Position numbers and translations under genes: made by a program. Shown here in pieces: positions 62,400 to 64,000 of a stretch of 64,000 nt of DNA (positions are counted from its first letter, which is position 1; each line of letters opens with the position of its first letter). The notes below the pieces were generated by a model. The model did no database searches. It saw only the letters and a program-made list of their open reading frames with translations, and was not told the DNA's origin. This DNA comes from an uncultured Pseudomonadales bacterium (GTDB taxonomy: Bacteria; Pseudomonadota; Gammaproteobacteria; Pseudomonadales; Cellvibrionaceae), in the NCBI GenBank assembly GCA_947489425.1, contig CANLDL010000002.1, positions 930,001-994,000 of the forward strand. Direction: 5' to 3'.

Positions 62400-63280
62400 T
62401 GAGTACTAAAGCATTATTTTTTGGCATTATTGTTATTGTTGCCTTGGTGGTTATCCGCTCAACGGTTTATATATTACCCGAGTATCAAAAAGGTGTTGTC
62501 TTGCACTTTGGTGAGTTGAAGCCGGATTACCCTACTACAGGTATTAATTTTAAATTTCCACTAGCTGACGAAATTGTTCGCTTTGACGGTCGTGTACTTA
62601 CCCTGGATGCGCCGCCTAAAATCCTGTTAACAAGACAGCAAAAGCGCCTAGAGGTAGACTCCTATGCTAAGTGGCGCGTTAAAGATGTTGGCGTTTATTA
62701 CGTAAAAACCGGTGGCTCTGAGCGACGTGCGGCTAACAGCTTATCGGATCGTATCGACCGTGAGCTTGCTAACCAACTCGGTGCGCGTACACTAGAAGAA
62801 GCAGTATCCGGTGAGCGCGACCAGCTAATGGCAGATTTAACCAAAGCCATTAACGATGCCGTTGGCGAAGAGCTGGGTATCGAAGTAACCGACATTCGCG
62901 TTAAGCAAATAGAATTGCCTGCTGAGGTACGTGACTCAGTTTATGGTCGTATGGAAACCGAGCGTAACGAAACTGCTCAGGAGTATCGCTCCAATGGTAA
63001 TAAAGAAGCCGAGCAAAAGCGTGCACTTGCTGATCGACAAAAAGTGGTTATCGAAGCCGATGCCTATAAAGAGTCAGAGCTGGTTCGTGGTGAAGGCGAT
63101 GCGTTAGCGACAGGTATTTATGCATCAGCCTACAACAAGGACCCAGAGTTCTATAGCTTTGTGCGTAGCCTAAATGCTTATCAAACCACCTTTAACAACA
63201 AAGGTGATGTGATGTTAGTTGACCCTAAAAGTGACTTCTTCCGTTATTTGAAAAATCCAAACGGTCAGCCAGCGCAGTAG
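62399..63280 (+). CDS. hflC: HflC, SPFH-domain regulator of FtsH
   Basis: Second subunit of the HflKC complex, 293 aa. An N-terminal transmembrane helix is followed by the SPFH core (QKGVVLHFGELKPDYPTTGINFKFPLADEIVRFDGRVLTLD) and a helical tail rich in Glu/Arg. The ATG overlaps the hflK stop (TAATG). Confidence 0.95.
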   Translation: MSTKALFFGIIVIVALVVIRSTVYILPEYQKGVVLHFGELKPDYPTTGINFKFPLADEIVRFDGRVLTLDAPPKILLTRQQKRLEVDSYAKWRVKDVGVYYVKTGGSERRAANSLSDRIDRELANQLGARTLEEAVSGERDQLMADLTKAINDAVGEELGIEVTDIRVKQIELPAEVRDSVYGRMETERNETAQEYRSNGNKEAEQKRALADRQKVVIEADAYKESELVRGEGDALATGIYASAYNKDPEFYSFVRSLNAYQTTFNNKGDVMLVDPKSDFFRYLKNPNGQPAQ

Positions 63281-63350
63281 TTAATTAAAGCCTACTCAAA
63301 GATTTATTGAGTAATTTACAAACTACCCACTAAAAGTGGTAAAATCCCGC

Positions 63351-63380
63351 AAACCGAGTCTAGGCAGGCTCGGTTTTTTT
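63351..63380 (+). terminator. Terminator of hflC
   Basis: Stem AAACCGAGTC (63351-63360) / GGCTCGGTTT (63367-63376) with one G-T pair, then a T-run. Confidence 0.88.
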
Positions 63381-63429
63381 GTGTGTGCTATTTTTTGCGC
63401 TTTGTAATCGGTTATCGAGACCAAGAACT

Positions 63430-63615
63430 ATGTGGGAAGCATTATTAACGGCCTTTGCGCTTATGTTAGTGCTAGAGGGAATCATCCCCTTTTTATACCC
63501 TGCTAAATGGCGCAATTTAGTAGCAACACTAAGCCAAATAACCGACAAACATCTACGAATGATGGGTTTGTTGAGTATGTTAGCGGGTATCGTTTTACTG
63601 TATCTAACTCGCTAG
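63430..63615 (+). CDS. DUF2065 (YjeT-like) small membrane protein
   Basis: 61 aa. A membrane segment LTAFALMLVLEGIIPFLYPAKWRN, a short loop, and MMGLLSMLAGIVLLYLTR form the DUF2065 pattern. The gene normally lies between hflC and hisZ/purA, as here. Function unknown. Confidence 0.88.
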   Translation: MWEALLTAFALMLVLEGIIPFLYPAKWRNLVATLSQITDKHLRMMGLLSMLAGIVLLYLTR

Positions 63616-63655
63616 TGATAAATAACTGGACGTCTAACCTCCTAAAGAGAAAAAC

Positions 63656-64000
63656 ATGAATGTTAATCGTTGGCTGTTACCCGACGGCGTAGAAGAAGTC
63701 TTGCCCGCCGAGGCGCAAAGTGTTGAACAGCTTCGCCGTCGCTTGCTTGATCTTTATGCAAGCTGGGGTTACGAGCTTATTATGTCGCCATTGATAGAAT
63801 TTACTGACTCGCTATTGAGCGGTGTCGGTGCTGACCTTAATTTATTGACAGTTAAAGTCACTGATCAGCTTTCGGGTAAGCTCATGGGCTTACGTGCTGA
63901 TATGACCCCACAGGCTGCCAGAATTGACGCACATAGTTACGTAAAATCTGGTCCAAGCCGCCTTTGCTATGCCGATCACGTATTGCACGCTAAGCCTAAA
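63656..64000 (+). CDS. hisZ: HisZ, ATP phosphoribosyltransferase regulatory subunit (5' part)
   Basis: The first 115 codons are visible; the gene runs off the right edge. [37 protein letters not shown] and [16 protein letters not shown] match the class II tRNA-synthetase-like HisZ, which regulates short-form HisG in histidine synthesis. AAAGAGAAAAAC precedes the ATG. Confidence 0.92.
   Translation, partial: MNVNRWLLPDGVEEVLPAEAQSVEQLRRRLLDLYASWGYELIMSPLIEFTDSLLSGVGADLNLLTVKVTDQLSGKLMGLRADMTPQAARIDAHSYVKSGPSRLCYADHVLHAKPK

Overview
The window reads as a chromosomal core segment of a marine-type gammaproteobacterium with fairly low GC. Gene order is Pseudomonas/Cellvibrionales-like: zur-znuCB beside znuA and polA, ubiC-ubiA-phoB-phoR, oxyR-recG, argH / algZ-algR ... 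hemC-hemD-hemX-hemY, and miaA-hfq-hflX-hflK-hflC-DUF2065-hisZ. No rRNA, tRNA, IS element, prophage or CRISPR array was recognised. The species assignment is inference from synteny and protein style only.

Layout. 1-5.0 kb: the 3' part of putA, then a complete polar amino-acid ABC importer. 5.0-9.6 kb: an imperfect inverted-repeat element, an EamA exporter, and the zinc uptake locus (znuB, znuC, zur leftwards; znuA rightwards) around a perfect Zur palindrome. 9.6-14.9 kb: polA, a candidate small RNA at its 3' side, a strongly expressed porin, a small lipoprotein and a YciA-like thioesterase. 15-31 kb: a phosphate block (pstC-pstA-pstB-phoU, pstS, phoB-phoR) with three Pho boxes, interleaved with an M48 protease, yaaA, a second small lipoprotein, a DUF938 methyltransferase, a TRIC-type channel, a FemAB-like protein, cytochrome c', ubiA and ubiC. 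30.7-38.7 kb: a YbaK-HDOD fusion, recG, oxyR, recQ and an SDR protein. 38.7-43.1 kb: hemC-hemD-hemX-hemY (leftwards). 43.2-49.1 kb: a rightward five-gene block, tetR - RND/MMPL transporter - LolA-like periplasmic protein - outer-membrane barrel - DUF4442 protein. 49.1-52.5 kb: algR, algZ and argH. 52.5-56 kb: small unknown proteins, an output-less HAMP membrane protein paired with a periplasmic binding protein, and tag. 56-64 kb: pip, a DsbA-family protein, dtd, miaA, hfq, hflX, hflK, hflC, a DUF2065 protein and the 5' part of hisZ.

Working together. The Pho genes form a closed circuit: PhoR/PhoB sense phosphate via PstSCAB-PhoU, and PhoB boxes stand before pstC, pstS and phoB with the same box-to-minus-10 spacing. 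Zur and the Znu importer form a second closed circuit. The hem genes supply tetrapyrroles; ubiC/ubiA supply ubiquinone.

Most unusual points: (1) the five-gene envelope/lipid-transport block sits between algR and hemC, which are neighbours in Pseudomonas, and has its own tandem operator; (2) a putative sRNA after polA carries a C-rich heptamer complementary to the Shine-Dalgarno of the adjacent porin; (3) a periplasmic binding protein is paired with a HAMP membrane protein that has no recognisable output domain; (4) two small paralogous lipoproteins lie in the phosphate/porin region.
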